From Paenibacillus dendrobii (GTDB lineage Bacteria > Bacillota > Bacilli > Paenibacillales > Paenibacillaceae), in the NCBI RefSeq assembly GCF_009807035.1, contig NZ_WUBI01000001.1, positions 1,426,001 through 1,490,000 on the forward strand: a stretch of 64,000 nucleotides of DNA, read 5' to 3'. The position numbers and the translations under genes were made by a program. The notes beneath the pieces were generated by a model. The model saw nothing but the letters and a program-made list of their open reading frames with translations, was not told where the DNA came from and made no database searches. This document shows positions 44,298 to 53,219 of the stretch, piece by piece (within the stretch, counting starts at the first letter, position 1; every line of letters begins with the position of its first letter).

Positions 44298-44364
44298 AAA
44301 AACGGCAAAAAAAATTCCCGCCTACAACTCCTAACTTATGTAGGAAGAAGAATCTATCACTCCT

Positions 44365-44385
44365 AATTCGTAATCATTACGTTTA
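44365..44385 (-). promoter_or_regulatory. Zur box 2
   Basis: TCGTAATCATTACGTTTA, the best match of the three, with core GTAATCATTAC at 44370-44380, centred 89 bases from box 1. A promoter in this interval would be covered by Zur-Zn when zinc is sufficient. Confidence 0.88.
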
Positions 44386-44421
44386 AGACACATTAAAACA
44401 TATATGAACCTAGTTGGCAAG

Positions 44422-44443
44422 TTATTCGTAATAATTACTATTA
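44422..44443 (-). promoter_or_regulatory. Zur box 3
   Basis: TTCGTAATAATTACTATTAA with core GTAATAATTAC (44428-44438), 58 bases from box 2. Three boxes ahead of one operon are more than the usual one or two. Confidence 0.8.
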
Positions 44444-44495
44444 ACTTTTTCCGAACTTAATCCGTTGCAGCAAACTGCCGCTCCCGCAGGAGACG

Positions 44496-44520
44496 AAAAA
44501 AAGGCACCCTGCAGGGTGCC
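44496..44520 (-). terminator. Terminator of the EamA transporter gene
   Basis: GGCACCC, TGCA, GGGTGCC with seven T on the minus-strand side; about 20 bases past the stop. Confidence 0.9.
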
Positions 44521-44540
44521 TCTCTACGTAATGCATATCG

Positions 44541-45464
44541 TCATGATACTGATTTTAACGGTTCTGTTGACCCGCCTTTTCCCGGCTTCCATTTCAAGCG
44601 ACCCGCATTCAAGAACATAATCAATCCGAAAATAGCCAGCAGTCCGCCCAGGATCTGAAACCAGGTCATTTGTTCATTCAGGAGAAGAAATGCCAGCAAA
44701 CTCGCTCCCACCGGCTCTCCTAAAATGCTCATGGAAATGGTGGTAGCCGATACATACTGCAACAGCCAGTTAAACAACAGATGACCAAACACTGTCGGAA
44801 CAATCGCCAGCAGCAAAAACATGCCCCAGTCCTTCCCCGCGTAGGCCGTAAACGATATCCCCCCAATGAGGTTGTACGCCGCAAAGACGATCGTCGCAGA
44901 CAAAAACACGACGAAGCTGTATACATAAGAGGATACCTGAGTCACCATTTTCTGCCCGATGAGCATATGGACGGATACCGCCAATGTGCCGAATACGGAC
45001 AGCAGATCCCCGATCAGATTGGTCCGTGACACTCCGATATCGCCCCAGCCAATCAGGACCGCACCGATGATGGCAACCCCCATGCCAAACATGGCGAAGG
45101 AAGATGTACGTTCTTTATAAATAAAGAATGCTCCAATCACGATAAATACGGGTTCCAGCGCCAAAATGATGGTAGAGCTTGAGACCGTCGTCAGTTTCAG
45201 CGAACCCATCCATAGCAAAAAATGCAGCGCCAGAAAAAATCCGGAAGTAAAGAGCATGGATGCTTTTTTCAAAGAGAGCGACTTCAGCTCCGCCAGATGC
45301 GGCCGAATAAACGGAAGCATCAGCAGGGCGGTAAACAAGAGCCGGTACATCCCCTGGATCGACGCGGGAGCCGCCGACCATTTGACGAAAATAGATGAAA
45401 ATGAAACAGCGATGATGCCAATGGTTAAAGGTATTGCTGTGGGAATCGGTGCAGTTTTTCTCAT
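44541..45464 (-). CDS. EamA/DMT family transporter
   Basis: 307 residues from ATG 45464 (GGAAAGGAAG upstream; the open frame extends further without a signal). Ten predicted helices in two EamA repeats: first repeat contains FSSIFVKWSAAPASIQGMYR and LKLTTVSSSTIILALEPVFIVIGAFFIYKE, second repeat VFGHLLFNWLLQYVSATTISMSILGEPVGASLLAFLLLNE. DMT transporters export metabolites such as amino acids or nucleotides across the inner membrane; substrate unknown. It follows 34 bases after the propeller lipoprotein gene on the same strand. Confidence 0.9.
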   Translation of the reverse strand: MRKTAPIPTAIPLTIGIIAVSFSSIFVKWSAAPASIQGMYRLLFTALLMLPFIRPHLAELKSLSLKKASMLFTSGFFLALHFLLWMGSLKLTTVSSSTIILALEPVFIVIGAFFIYKERTSSFAMFGMGVAIIGAVLIGWGDIGVSRTNLIGDLLSVFGTLAVSVHMLIGQKMVTQVSSYVYSFVVFLSATIVFAAYNLIGGISFTAYAGKDWGMFLLLAIVPTVFGHLLFNWLLQYVSATTISMSILGEPVGASLLAFLLLNEQMTWFQILGGLLAIFGLIMFLNAGRLKWKPGKGGSTEPLKSVS

Positions 45465-45498
45465 GGTGCTTCCTTTCCGGTACAATGCTAACAACAAC

Positions 45499-47613
45499 TT
45501 ATTGTAGCACGGTCCAGCTAAGCCCGCCATCCTTCGTTTCGGCTATCCCCTGATAAAACTGCAGCCATCCATGCTGCCGATCCGCAAAAGTCAGATGCTC
45601 GATATCGCCGACATCCGTCCCTTTCGGAAAAGGGTGATCTATCCAGCGCTTGCCCCCATCAGTCGTCGTGAGCAAATGCATGGAAATCCCATTCGTCTGC
45701 TTAAAGTCCTCCATCATGATGTAGCCGTGTTCGGAGTCGGTAAAGCTGATGGCTTCCGGATATCCTTTCGCCGGCAGCGTCAGGACCTTGTGCTCACCCT
45801 TCCCATCCGTTACACGCGATAGTGTCGCAGGGTTATCTTGATCTCCCTCCCTGAGGATCCATCCATCCGACATCGTCGTGAAGAAAGCTTTTGCCAATAA
45901 GCCGGTGCCTTGACCCGCTTGGGTCTTGTTCCAACTTCGCCCGCCATCGGTCGTACGCCACACAATCTTCTCATGGCCGCTGGCAAAAAGCAGTCCGTTT
46001 CTCTCATCGTAAAAGCGAAAAAAGAAAAGTTCTGAAATTCCGTCGAGTCCTTCCAAGGCCTTTGGGGAAACAACCGACCAGGATTGGCCCCCGTCAGCGG
46101 TATTTAACAGAACATGATGTGGAGCAGCTTCCCGATAGGCTATGACATAACCTTCTTTTTTGCTGATAAAGCTGATGTTCTCCAATCGGATATAACCGTT
46201 GATCGAGCTAACAATGTTCCAGCTTGAACCGCCGTTCTTCGTCTGCAGCACCTGATTGCTGTCAAGCTGGGTGCCGATCGCGAATCCGTTAGCGGAATCC
46301 AGGAATGACATATCCTCTGTCGGCTGAGCTTCAGGATATGGGGATGGGTATAATTGCTGCCAAGTACTTCCGCCATCACTTGAATGTACGATAAATCCCG
46401 AGCCACTAATATCATCTGCCGCCGCCCAAATCTGCTTGGAACTAATCATCTGGAGCTGATTGACCGCATACAAATGACCCGGTGCCACACTCGTGAACGT
46501 TTTGCCTCCGTCCGTTGTCTTGTAGATACCTCCCTCAACCGGACCTGCTCCCGGATGAAGCGACATCATTCCGATGCTCGTATTCGTGAATTGAAAAGAG
46601 GTTGGCGTCGGTCTTCCCGTCCGCTGTATGCTCACTTTGTTCCAATGTTTGCCTCCGTCCGTGGTGCGGTACAGATCCCCACTGATTATTCCGGTATCAT
46701 TCGTGAGCAGCCATCCGGTGGATTCATTGATAAACTGGATGCCAAGACTCGATAGAGGGGAATCCTTCGCCTGTACTTGCAGCTGCTTCTGCCAAGATCC
46801 GCCTCCGTTCATGGTCTTCAGTACCGCCAGGTTCCCGGCGTCCCTGCCTACAGAGCCCGCTACATAACCGATTTGACCTTTCAGAAAGCTCATGTATAGC
46901 GGCGTGAAGTTGTGGACGCCAAAGGATACGGCTTTGAAATGAGAACCGCCATCCCGGGTTACGTATAATGCTCCGTTGACCAGCATGACCCCGCTATTGG
47001 AGTCTTGAAAAGATAATCTGTGCAGGTTAACAAACACATGGCTTCGGTCCTCCTTGGAAGCCGCCTGCCACTTCGTTATCCAGCTATTTCCCGCATTCGA
47101 CGTTTTAAGGAGCCGCATCGTTTTACAGGTGGTTGTTCCGCTTGTAGTACATCCTTCTTCAATCAGCACCCAGCCTGTTTTTCCATCTACAAAATCCATG
47201 CTCCGCACGAATTGGCCCGGCAGTTTCTTTTCCGCCCAGTGCTCTCCTCCGTCTGTCGTGGAGATCAGCGTTAGCGACTCGCCATATTTTTGTTTAACGG
47301 CAAAGCCTGTTGTGTCATTCACAAAATCAATGACCGGTATATCAAATGGGCTAACGGTATTTTCGATTTTGACCGGGGAGCCCTCTTGGAGTTCCGCCTG
47401 TTTTACGGACTGAACGTTTATAGGCGTTGAATCTCCTTTTAGCGACGGCCCCGACACCTTTTCCACCACCAGCTTCTGGTTTAACTGCAAAGCCTGGACT
47501 CCGCTGGATGATTCGATATGATTCGATTTGCCATATGAGCATGCTGACAAGAGCAACGTCATGATCGCCAGCACGGCCACCATATACATGCTCCAGTGTT
47601 TTATTTTCTTCAT
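45499..47613 (-). CDS. Lipoprotein with twelve BNR/Ycf48-like beta-propeller repeats
   Basis: 704 residues. Lipoprotein signal with lipobox LLSAC (Cys25). After a short linker, about 12 repeats carry the D/N-G-G-x-x-W type turn (TTDGGEHW, TTDGGKHW, TADGGQSW, TKDGGLSW and others), as in sialidase Asp-box proteins and the Ycf48 photosystem assembly factor. Twelve units suggest two propellers. No sialidase catalytic residues were seen, so a binding or scaffold role on the cell surface is more likely than catalysis. The downstream EamA transporter may be cotranscribed. Confidence 0.82.
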   Translation of the reverse strand: MKKIKHWSMYMVAVLAIMTLLLSACSYGKSNHIESSSGVQALQLNQKLVVEKVSGPSLKGDSTPINVQSVKQAELQEGSPVKIENTVSPFDIPVIDFVNDTTGFAVKQKYGESLTLISTTDGGEHWAEKKLPGQFVRSMDFVDGKTGWVLIEEGCTTSGTTTCKTMRLLKTSNAGNSWITKWQAASKEDRSHVFVNLHRLSFQDSNSGVMLVNGALYVTRDGGSHFKAVSFGVHNFTPLYMSFLKGQIGYVAGSVGRDAGNLAVLKTMNGGGSWQKQLQVQAKDSPLSSLGIQFINESTGWLLTNDTGIISGDLYRTTDGGKHWNKVSIQRTGRPTPTSFQFTNTSIGMMSLHPGAGPVEGGIYKTTDGGKTFTSVAPGHLYAVNQLQMISSKQIWAAADDISGSGFIVHSSDGGSTWQQLYPSPYPEAQPTEDMSFLDSANGFAIGTQLDSNQVLQTKNGGSSWNIVSSINGYIRLENISFISKKEGYVIAYREAAPHHVLLNTADGGQSWSVVSPKALEGLDGISELFFFRFYDERNGLLFASGHEKIVWRTTDGGRSWNKTQAGQGTGLLAKAFFTTMSDGWILREGDQDNPATLSRVTDGKGEHKVLTLPAKGYPEAISFTDSEHGYIMMEDFKQTNGISMHLLTTTDGGKRWIDHPFPKGTDVGDIEHLTFADRQHGWLQFYQGIAETKDGGLSWTVLQ

Positions 47614-47760
47614 GGAATCCTCCTTACGCTCCCGAGGGATGTCTACTCTGTTCTACGAGTCATACCTCATCAATTAAAATCCTTGTCTACTTGATGATCA
47701 TGACTACGATTATAAAGAGTATCCAGAATTGAGAGGTTAAGGAATATTCTCGATTCGGAG

Positions 47761-48243
47761 TCAGTTTTTTCTTTTTTGGACTACCCACCAACCGGCAAGA
47801 ATCGAAAAAGAGAGCCAAAACAAGACAATATGGGCGTTGAAAAACAGAGATGCGGTATACGCATTAACAAGTCCGATAGAGTCGAATACGGGCATCGATT
47901 CAGCATCTGTACGAAGGGAAGTTAGTGTATGTTTCAGTTTGCGTAGCTGCAAAAAGAAGGATAGCAGAAGCGTACATGATGAGAGAAAGGGCACCAAAGA
48001 ATGATATGACAATTTTGCAATATAATCCTCAAGAGCGTCAAAATAGCGTACCGCGAAGACAAACGTAAACAGCAGCAGCGCGGCCAGCATGGACCATCCC
48101 GGATAAAGCAGCAACCTGCCGATGTTAGTCGGATCTGAATGCATAGAATTCATAGGCGTCAGGGTATGCAAATCGACAAAAATGACTAGACATATACAGC
48201 CAAACAGAAGCGATAGATACGACATCCAGCTTTTTGCGGACAT
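47761..48243 (-). CDS. Small four-helix membrane protein, function unknown
   Basis: 160 residues, ATG 48243 with GGAGG. Four hydrophobic helices (about 8-25, 45-65, 78-98, 128-155). The last segment is WWVVQKRKN. No domain recognised. It lies 147 bases upstream of the propeller lipoprotein on the same strand and may belong to the same unit. Confidence 0.65.
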   Translation of the reverse strand: MSAKSWMSYLSLLFGCICLVIFVDLHTLTPMNSMHSDPTNIGRLLLYPGWSMLAALLLFTFVFAVRYFDALEDYIAKLSYHSLVPFLSSCTLLLSFFLQLRKLKHTLTSLRTDAESMPVFDSIGLVNAYTASLFFNAHIVLFWLSFSILAGWWVVQKRKN

Positions 48244-48281
48244 GATGTACCTCCTTCATATTATTTAAGTTTCACACATAA

Positions 48282-48324
48282 AAGCTTCGGAAGAAAATTA
48301 CGGCTGTGCGCCCTTCCGAAAGCT
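48282..48324 (-). repeat. Inverted repeat in the leader of the four-helix protein gene
   Basis: AAGCTTCGGAAG and CTTCCGAAAGCT pair with one shifted base around about 19 bases. There is no T run, so it is not a terminator; an operator or mRNA leader structure is possible. Confidence 0.4.
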
Positions 48325-48433
48325 GCCCGACCTGAATCGAGCATGCCTGTCCCATTGAAATTAGATCCATACAATATATGCACCTTTACGGCACTCTATC
48401 CTCATTAACTAATTAACCCTATCTCCCTTTCTA

Positions 48434-48495
48434 CAAAAAAAGGACGTGTTTGGTATCTTTGCCGCCGCTCGCGGACAAAGGGTCCCAAACACGTC
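48434..48495 (-). terminator. Terminator of the large SLH protein gene
   Basis: GACGTGTTTGG pairs with CCAAACACGTC; an inner stem (CTTTG/CAAAG with CGC/GCG) extends it. The T run on the minus strand follows directly. Confidence 0.85.
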
Positions 48496-48557
48496 TTGTC
48501 TTCACTTCAACTTACATAAGCTAGCCATGCATAAATGAATATTTTGCGCAGATGCAG

Positions 48558-51500
48558 CTATATCGACGGATCATTCATGATCCGATCCAGGAAAACGGCC
48601 GCTTCCGCGCGGGTGGCATGCCCTCTCGGAGAGATCATCCTGTCATGACCTTGGATCCATCCATGCTCAATCATTCCGGCGATACTGCCAGCTGCATAGC
48701 CCGACACGCTGCCCGCATCCTTATAGCTGTCAAGAGCAGCCGAAGTTCCTTGAATTTCCTCCGCTTTGGCAGCTCTCACCGCCCGCGCGGCCATCACCAT
48801 CATATCTTGTCTGGTGATCATCGCATTTGGTTCAAACCGGCCGCCATCCGTGCCCTTCACGATGTCCAGCTTCTTCGCTGTCGCTACAGCCTCGGCGTAA
48901 TCATCCGACGGTTTGATATCGGTAAATAAATTGCCTGCTTCGGACTTCAAATCAAGTGCCCGAACCAGCATTACGATAAAGTCTGCTCGATTGACCTGCT
49001 GAGCAGGGTTGAATGCTCCAGCCGAAGTCCCCTTTACGATTCCAGAAGCCGCCAATTTCTCGATAGCTTCTCTGGCCCACGGAACACCTCCAAGATCCAT
49101 AAACTGCGGTGAGATTTGCGCGTAGACAACCGCATAAATCCCAGCCTGGTCTGTTTGGAATGTGACGTACTTGCCGGAATCGGAATACGCCGCACCTTGG
49201 ACCAGCGTAAGCGGGCTGAAGGGTTGATTGTTGACAGACATGATGCCGATGCCGGCTGTCTCTTCGTTGCTCGCACTCACATAGGGAACTGAAACGGTCA
49301 GAGGTGACATTTCATGGGTCCAGGCAAAGGACTTGCCGTCCAATATAAACTCCAGTTCCACGATCGGCCGGCTGCCAATACGTTTTTTAGCGTCTTCGCT
49401 CAACGATTGCTGTCCCCGCTCGCTTACCTTCAAGCGAAGCTGTTTGCCGCTAACCGCTGTTGCAGCCACCCTCTGGCCTGAAAAGATTACCGACGCTTTA
49501 GGTGTGATCACTTCCATGGTCAGGTCAGTCTGCGACGATAAGATGCCTGCGGGAAAATCCAGCGCGTAAGCTGTCGCATTCCCACTCGCTCTCAGCTCGA
49601 TGATGATCTTTCGCTTCCCGTTAGAACCCGCTTTCGCTTGAGCAATCGCCTGCTGAAGCTCCTGCTCACGCATAGTGCCGACCGCCGTTTTACCATCCGC
49701 ATCGAGCTTGGGAACGATAACCGCTTTTAAAGATCCATCCGCTTGCAGCTGGAAAGCGGTCGGAGACGATGCATGGGTTGCAGATCCGCTGCTCCCGGCA
49801 CTTCCACTGCTTCCGCTGCCTGCATTCCCACCGTTTCCTCCATTTTCTCCGCCGGTCGAAGCCTTCTTGTACTCGAAAGTAACCTTTTCCGGATTCGTCA
49901 TATCTGCCGTAGAAACATAGACCTCATAGGTCCCTTCCAATTCGCCCGCAAGCGTGTATTCGAATTCAAAATCCCCGGCTTCGGTACTTGCCGCCTGAGC
50001 TTCATAGTTCACTTTGCCCTTGGGATCGAGAACTTTCAATTTCACGTTGGCCAGATCGCCCCCCATCATCAAGCCATGGACGGTAACCTTTCTCGAAGCG
50101 GCGTCTACCGTTGCATTCAAGCCGTCAATTCTCTTGGGTTCCGAAGCTCCGGACAGTTTATATACGCCGAATTCATAGAATGAATAGCCGTAATCGGTCG
50201 CTCTTTCGATGCCTTGAAATTGGACGTACCGGGCCTGCACCGGATCAAAATGGATCGTTTCCTTGCCATCTTGAGCCGTAATAACCCCCTCATTCTCCTT
50301 CATCGCACTTTCCCAATGCTTCTTATCGTCAGAGACAAGGATTTTGTAGGTTTTCGCGCGAGCATACTCCCAATCGATTCTTACAGTATCGAACGTTTTT
50401 ATGTCACCCAGATCGACTTGAAAAACCGTATTGTTCCGATATTCGCTCGCCCATCTGGTCGACGGGAAACCGTCTACGGCTTTGGAGGGAGCATAGTTTG
50501 CATTGTTTCCTTCTACCGAAGAGGCTTCCGCCGTCTTATTTTCCGCCAAATTTCCAGCAAGATAGAATATGCTTTCCTTCAATGTGTTATATGCCTGATC
50601 AGATACCGAGTGTTTAGCCTTCAATTCGTCCAGCACCGCATTGAAGCCCAACAAATACGCGTTAAACCGAGATGCATCCTTACCCTCAAATCGCTTCATC
50701 AATTCAAGATAGTTGTTCAATGAGCGCGGTGCTTCAGTATTCATGAACTGCCTTTCTTGATCGAAGCGGTCCACTAACGTCTTTACGCCTGCAGCATTCG
50801 TGGATGCTTCAATGATGTATGATATTTTCTCGGATTTGCCGGTCGTTACCGTGATCAGCAGCTCATGTTTCCCCAACCTGCCGGCCAAATCGATAGGTGT
50901 GCCTGCGGTATAAGGCTTACCGTTAAACATGGCTGTAATCTTCGTTAGGCCGCTGCCGTCATCCCCATCGACTTCCCATGTGAATTGCACGGTTGACGTA
51001 TCCGGCACGATGACTCCGCTTTGAAGCGGTTGACCGTTCATCTCCACATTGACGGTCGGAGGAGCATCATGGTTGATCTTATATGTCCCATTCACGTATT
51101 GGTGCAGCCATTCATACATGACCCGCGTTGCCGGATCCTTGCTCACCGCCGAATCGTAAACCGCGTTGTTCCCCTGGTAATAGGCCCGGAATCCATTTTG
51201 CATCAGTCCCGTCTCGACGCCGCTATTCAAATAATCGATGTATCTTTCGCGGAATACGCTATCCGTCAGCATCCGGTCATCGAATTCCACCTCATTGGAC
51301 ATGCCGTATTGTTTCGCTAGATTCGCGGCATCTTCCAATCGGTCATCGTCCATGTCCTCGAAGAAATAGTTCGGCTGAAAAGCGACGGCATCGAACCCTA
51401 CATCCTTCCACATGAATGCTTTATAAGCGAGGAAATGAGGGATCCAAAAGAACTTCAGGTTCATCTGATGAACGTTTCCGCTCACGGAGCGGAGCAGATC

Positions 51501-52922
51501 CGGTCCCTTTGAACTCGTGCTAATTTGCTCTTCCAACCAATACATGCCGACAAGCTCAAGATTGGAATAATTCGCCTCATTCCATCTGGACTGAACTTGA
51601 TCAAGCCACCATTTGACCGCCTTTTCCCGATTCGCAAGCGCTTTCGATTCTCCGACTGCCGAAGCATCGAAGCTTAACGGTTCGCCGTCAATAACTCCGA
51701 AATCATTGATCTCCTCGCCCGGATCCGGAATCATCAGGACGACCTTTTCCTTATGCCCGGGTTCACCCAGAGCAGACCCGACCTCCCGGGTCGCTTCATT
51801 CAGCTGTTGCATATCGCCTTCGGGTGCAAAGGTTTTATCCAGATACCAATTCCAATCCGCCAGATTCCCGTGCCCGCCATAATCATGTCCGGATTCTGCA
51901 TTAATGCCAAGATACAGTATGCCGTCAAAAAGCCACTCTGTAGGTTTTCCTGACGGATCTACATAACTGATGTTCGGAATGATCCGCTCCTTCGTCCAAT
52001 CGCCCTTTCCGTTCGCATATTGTCCGTTGTATAACAAACCAAGATTGCGGATACCCGCCGTTGCCTCTCCAGGCGCTAAAAAACCTACTGGTTGAGAAGG
52101 AACCGTCTCCGCACCTTCCATTTTTCCGTCCGCGCCCCAAATTTCGATTTCATCAATAAACGACCATGCCCGGGTATGCATCGTAAAGGTTACTTTTACA
52201 TAACGGGCGTATGCCATCGTTGCATTCAGATTACCGCTCTTGATGCCGTCTTTGCTTCCATCCCATGTGAAAGTTTCTTGTCTTGGCGGTCCGTCCCCCC
52301 AGAGAAGCTGGGTAGCATTATCCGAAAGCAAGCCCCAGTTCTGCTTGTCATCCGAGACATACATCGACACCGTAAGCGGTACCAAGATCGAATTCTCCGG
52401 CCAATCTTGGAGAAAGTGGGCACCTATCCTCGCAATGGATTTTTCCTCACCCAGATCGAAAATGACCTCGCGCGTTTTCTTCTTCACATGGCCTACCCAA
52501 GCAGGATCTGCCATATCCAGCTTTCCATATATCCCGTCCGTCAGCTTGCTGCCGTCATCCGGATGTTCTGCGTCCGGCGCTTCGGACCATTCATAGGGCA
52601 GACCTGCCGCAAGGTTGCGGAGCTCAGTGCTCCCTTCGGTTAATGGTGCTGCCTGATCCTTCGTTTCGGATGGCAGTTGCTCCTCGTCCGCCGCTGGCTC
52701 CTGTCCATCTGCTGTCGGCGGTTCCGGGGTTACTGCCGGTTCGTCCGTATCCGGCGCCGGAAGTTCCGGCTCTGCCGCTTCGTTGCCTTCGCCCGGATCG
52801 GTATTTCCAGCCTGCATGATTTGCACGGCCGTCCCCTGCTCTTTCGCCTGCACGGCAGACACCGGTGCCAGCAGCAGGGCTGCAATCATCAGGATCGATC
52901 CCCATTTTTTGTCCCATCTCAT
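48558..52922 (-). CDS. Large secreted SLH protein with DUF4855 and discoidin-like domains
   Basis: 1454 residues from ATG 52922 (AAGGAG upstream). In order: signal peptide (1-28, ending near VQAKEQ); acidic Pro/Glu-rich linker (30-90); F5/8-type discoidin domain (about 95-265); DUF4855 (about 285-600, with FDGILYLGINAESG, GLYWLEEQIS and YYQGNNAVYDS); Ig-like domain (about 635-710); second discoidin domain (about 790-935, SSVEGNNANYAPSKAVDGFPSTRW and SFYEFGVYKL); another beta domain; Gly/Ser-rich linker near 1085; and three SLH repeats at the C-terminus (about 1280-1450), ending with a TRAEAAVFLDRI type motif. SLH repeats hold the protein on the wall polymer. DUF4855 is of unknown function, though the discoidin domains suggest glycan binding. 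It stands alone between two terminators. Confidence 0.88.
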   Translation of the reverse strand: MRWDKKWGSILMIAALLLAPVSAVQAKEQGTAVQIMQAGNTDPGEGNEAAEPELPAPDTDEPAVTPEPPTADGQEPAADEEQLPSETKDQAAPLTEGSTELRNLAAGLPYEWSEAPDAEHPDDGSKLTDGIYGKLDMADPAWVGHVKKKTREVIFDLGEEKSIARIGAHFLQDWPENSILVPLTVSMYVSDDKQNWGLLSDNATQLLWGDGPPRQETFTWDGSKDGIKSGNLNATMAYARYVKVTFTMHTRAWSFIDEIEIWGADGKMEGAETVPSQPVGFLAPGEATAGIRNLGLLYNGQYANGKGDWTKERIIPNISYVDPSGKPTEWLFDGILYLGINAESGHDYGGHGNLADWNWYLDKTFAPEGDMQQLNEATREVGSALGEPGHKEKVVLMIPDPGEEINDFGVIDGEPLSFDASAVGESKALANREKAVKWWLDQVQSRWNEANYSNLELVGMYWLEEQISTSSKGPDLLRSVSGNVHQMNLKFFWIPHFLAYKAFMWKDVGFDAVAFQPNYFFEDMDDDRLEDAANLAKQYGMSNEVEFDDRMLTDSVFRERYIDYLNSGVETGLMQNGFRAYYQGNNAVYDSAVSKDPATRVMYEWLHQYVNGTYKINHDAPPTVNVEMNGQPLQSGVIVPDTSTVQFTWEVDGDDGSGLTKITAMFNGKPYTAGTPIDLAGRLGKHELLITVTTGKSEKISYIIEASTNAAGVKTLVDRFDQERQFMNTEAPRSLNNYLELMKRFEGKDASRFNAYLLGFNAVLDELKAKHSVSDQAYNTLKESIFYLAGNLAENKTAEASSVEGNNANYAPSKAVDGFPSTRWASEYRNNTVFQVDLGDIKTFDTVRIDWEYARAKTYKILVSDDKKHWESAMKENEGVITAQDGKETIHFDPVQARYVQFQGIERATDYGYSFYEFGVYKLSGASEPKRIDGLNATVDAASRKVTVHGLMMGGDLANVKLKVLDPKGKVNYEAQAASTEAGDFEFEYTLAGELEGTYEVYVSTADMTNPEKVTFEYKKASTGGENGGNGGNAGSGSSGSAGSSGSATHASSPTAFQLQADGSLKAVIVPKLDADGKTAVGTMREQELQQAIAQAKAGSNGKRKIIIELRASGNATAYALDFPAGILSSQTDLTMEVITPKASVIFSGQRVAATAVSGKQLRLKVSERGQQSLSEDAKKRIGSRPIVELEFILDGKSFAWTHEMSPLTVSVPYVSASNEETAGIGIMSVNNQPFSPLTLVQGAAYSDSGKYVTFQTDQAGIYAVVYAQISPQFMDLGGVPWAREAIEKLAASGIVKGTSAGAFNPAQQVNRADFIVMLVRALDLKSEAGNLFTDIKPSDDYAEAVATAKKLDIVKGTDGGRFEPNAMITRQDMMVMAARAVRAAKAEEIQGTSAALDSYKDAGSVSGYAAGSIAGMIEHGWIQGHDRMISPRGHATRAEAAVFLDRIMNDPSI

Positions 52923-53112
52923 CAAAGCCAGCTCCTTTTTGTTTCGAGTATAATCACTCTTACTTTTTAAAGCTTTTCAGTTTGTAAGCACTTGCAATGA
53001 TTTCACTTTAGGCACTTTAGAGCTTTCTTCAAAGAGACAAATGATGACTTTTCATATACACTTGTTTACCTCTCGTGAGTTCCTGTCACCAGATGTATAG
53101 ATTCACCAGATT

Positions 53113-53145
53113 AAAAAGCCCTGTTCTCGATGAGAACAGGGCTTT
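53113..53145 (-). terminator. Terminator of the SLH-GH18 gene
   Basis: AAAGCCCTGTTCTC and GAGAACAGGGCTTT are perfect 14-base complements around GAT, with further A on the left (T on the minus strand). It lies about 75 bases past the stop. Confidence 0.88.
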
Positions 53146-53219
53146 CGCTCTATTGCATGTAACCATTGCCTAGCAAACCAAATGATGAGTGTTGATGCGC
53201 AAAATCCATTCCATGCGCC

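Larger units (their letters stand above)
48244..48557. other. Intergenic region, 314 bases
   Basis: No gene. It holds an inverted repeat (48282-48324) close to the start of the four-helix protein gene and the terminator of the large SLH protein (48434-48495). Confidence 0.8.
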
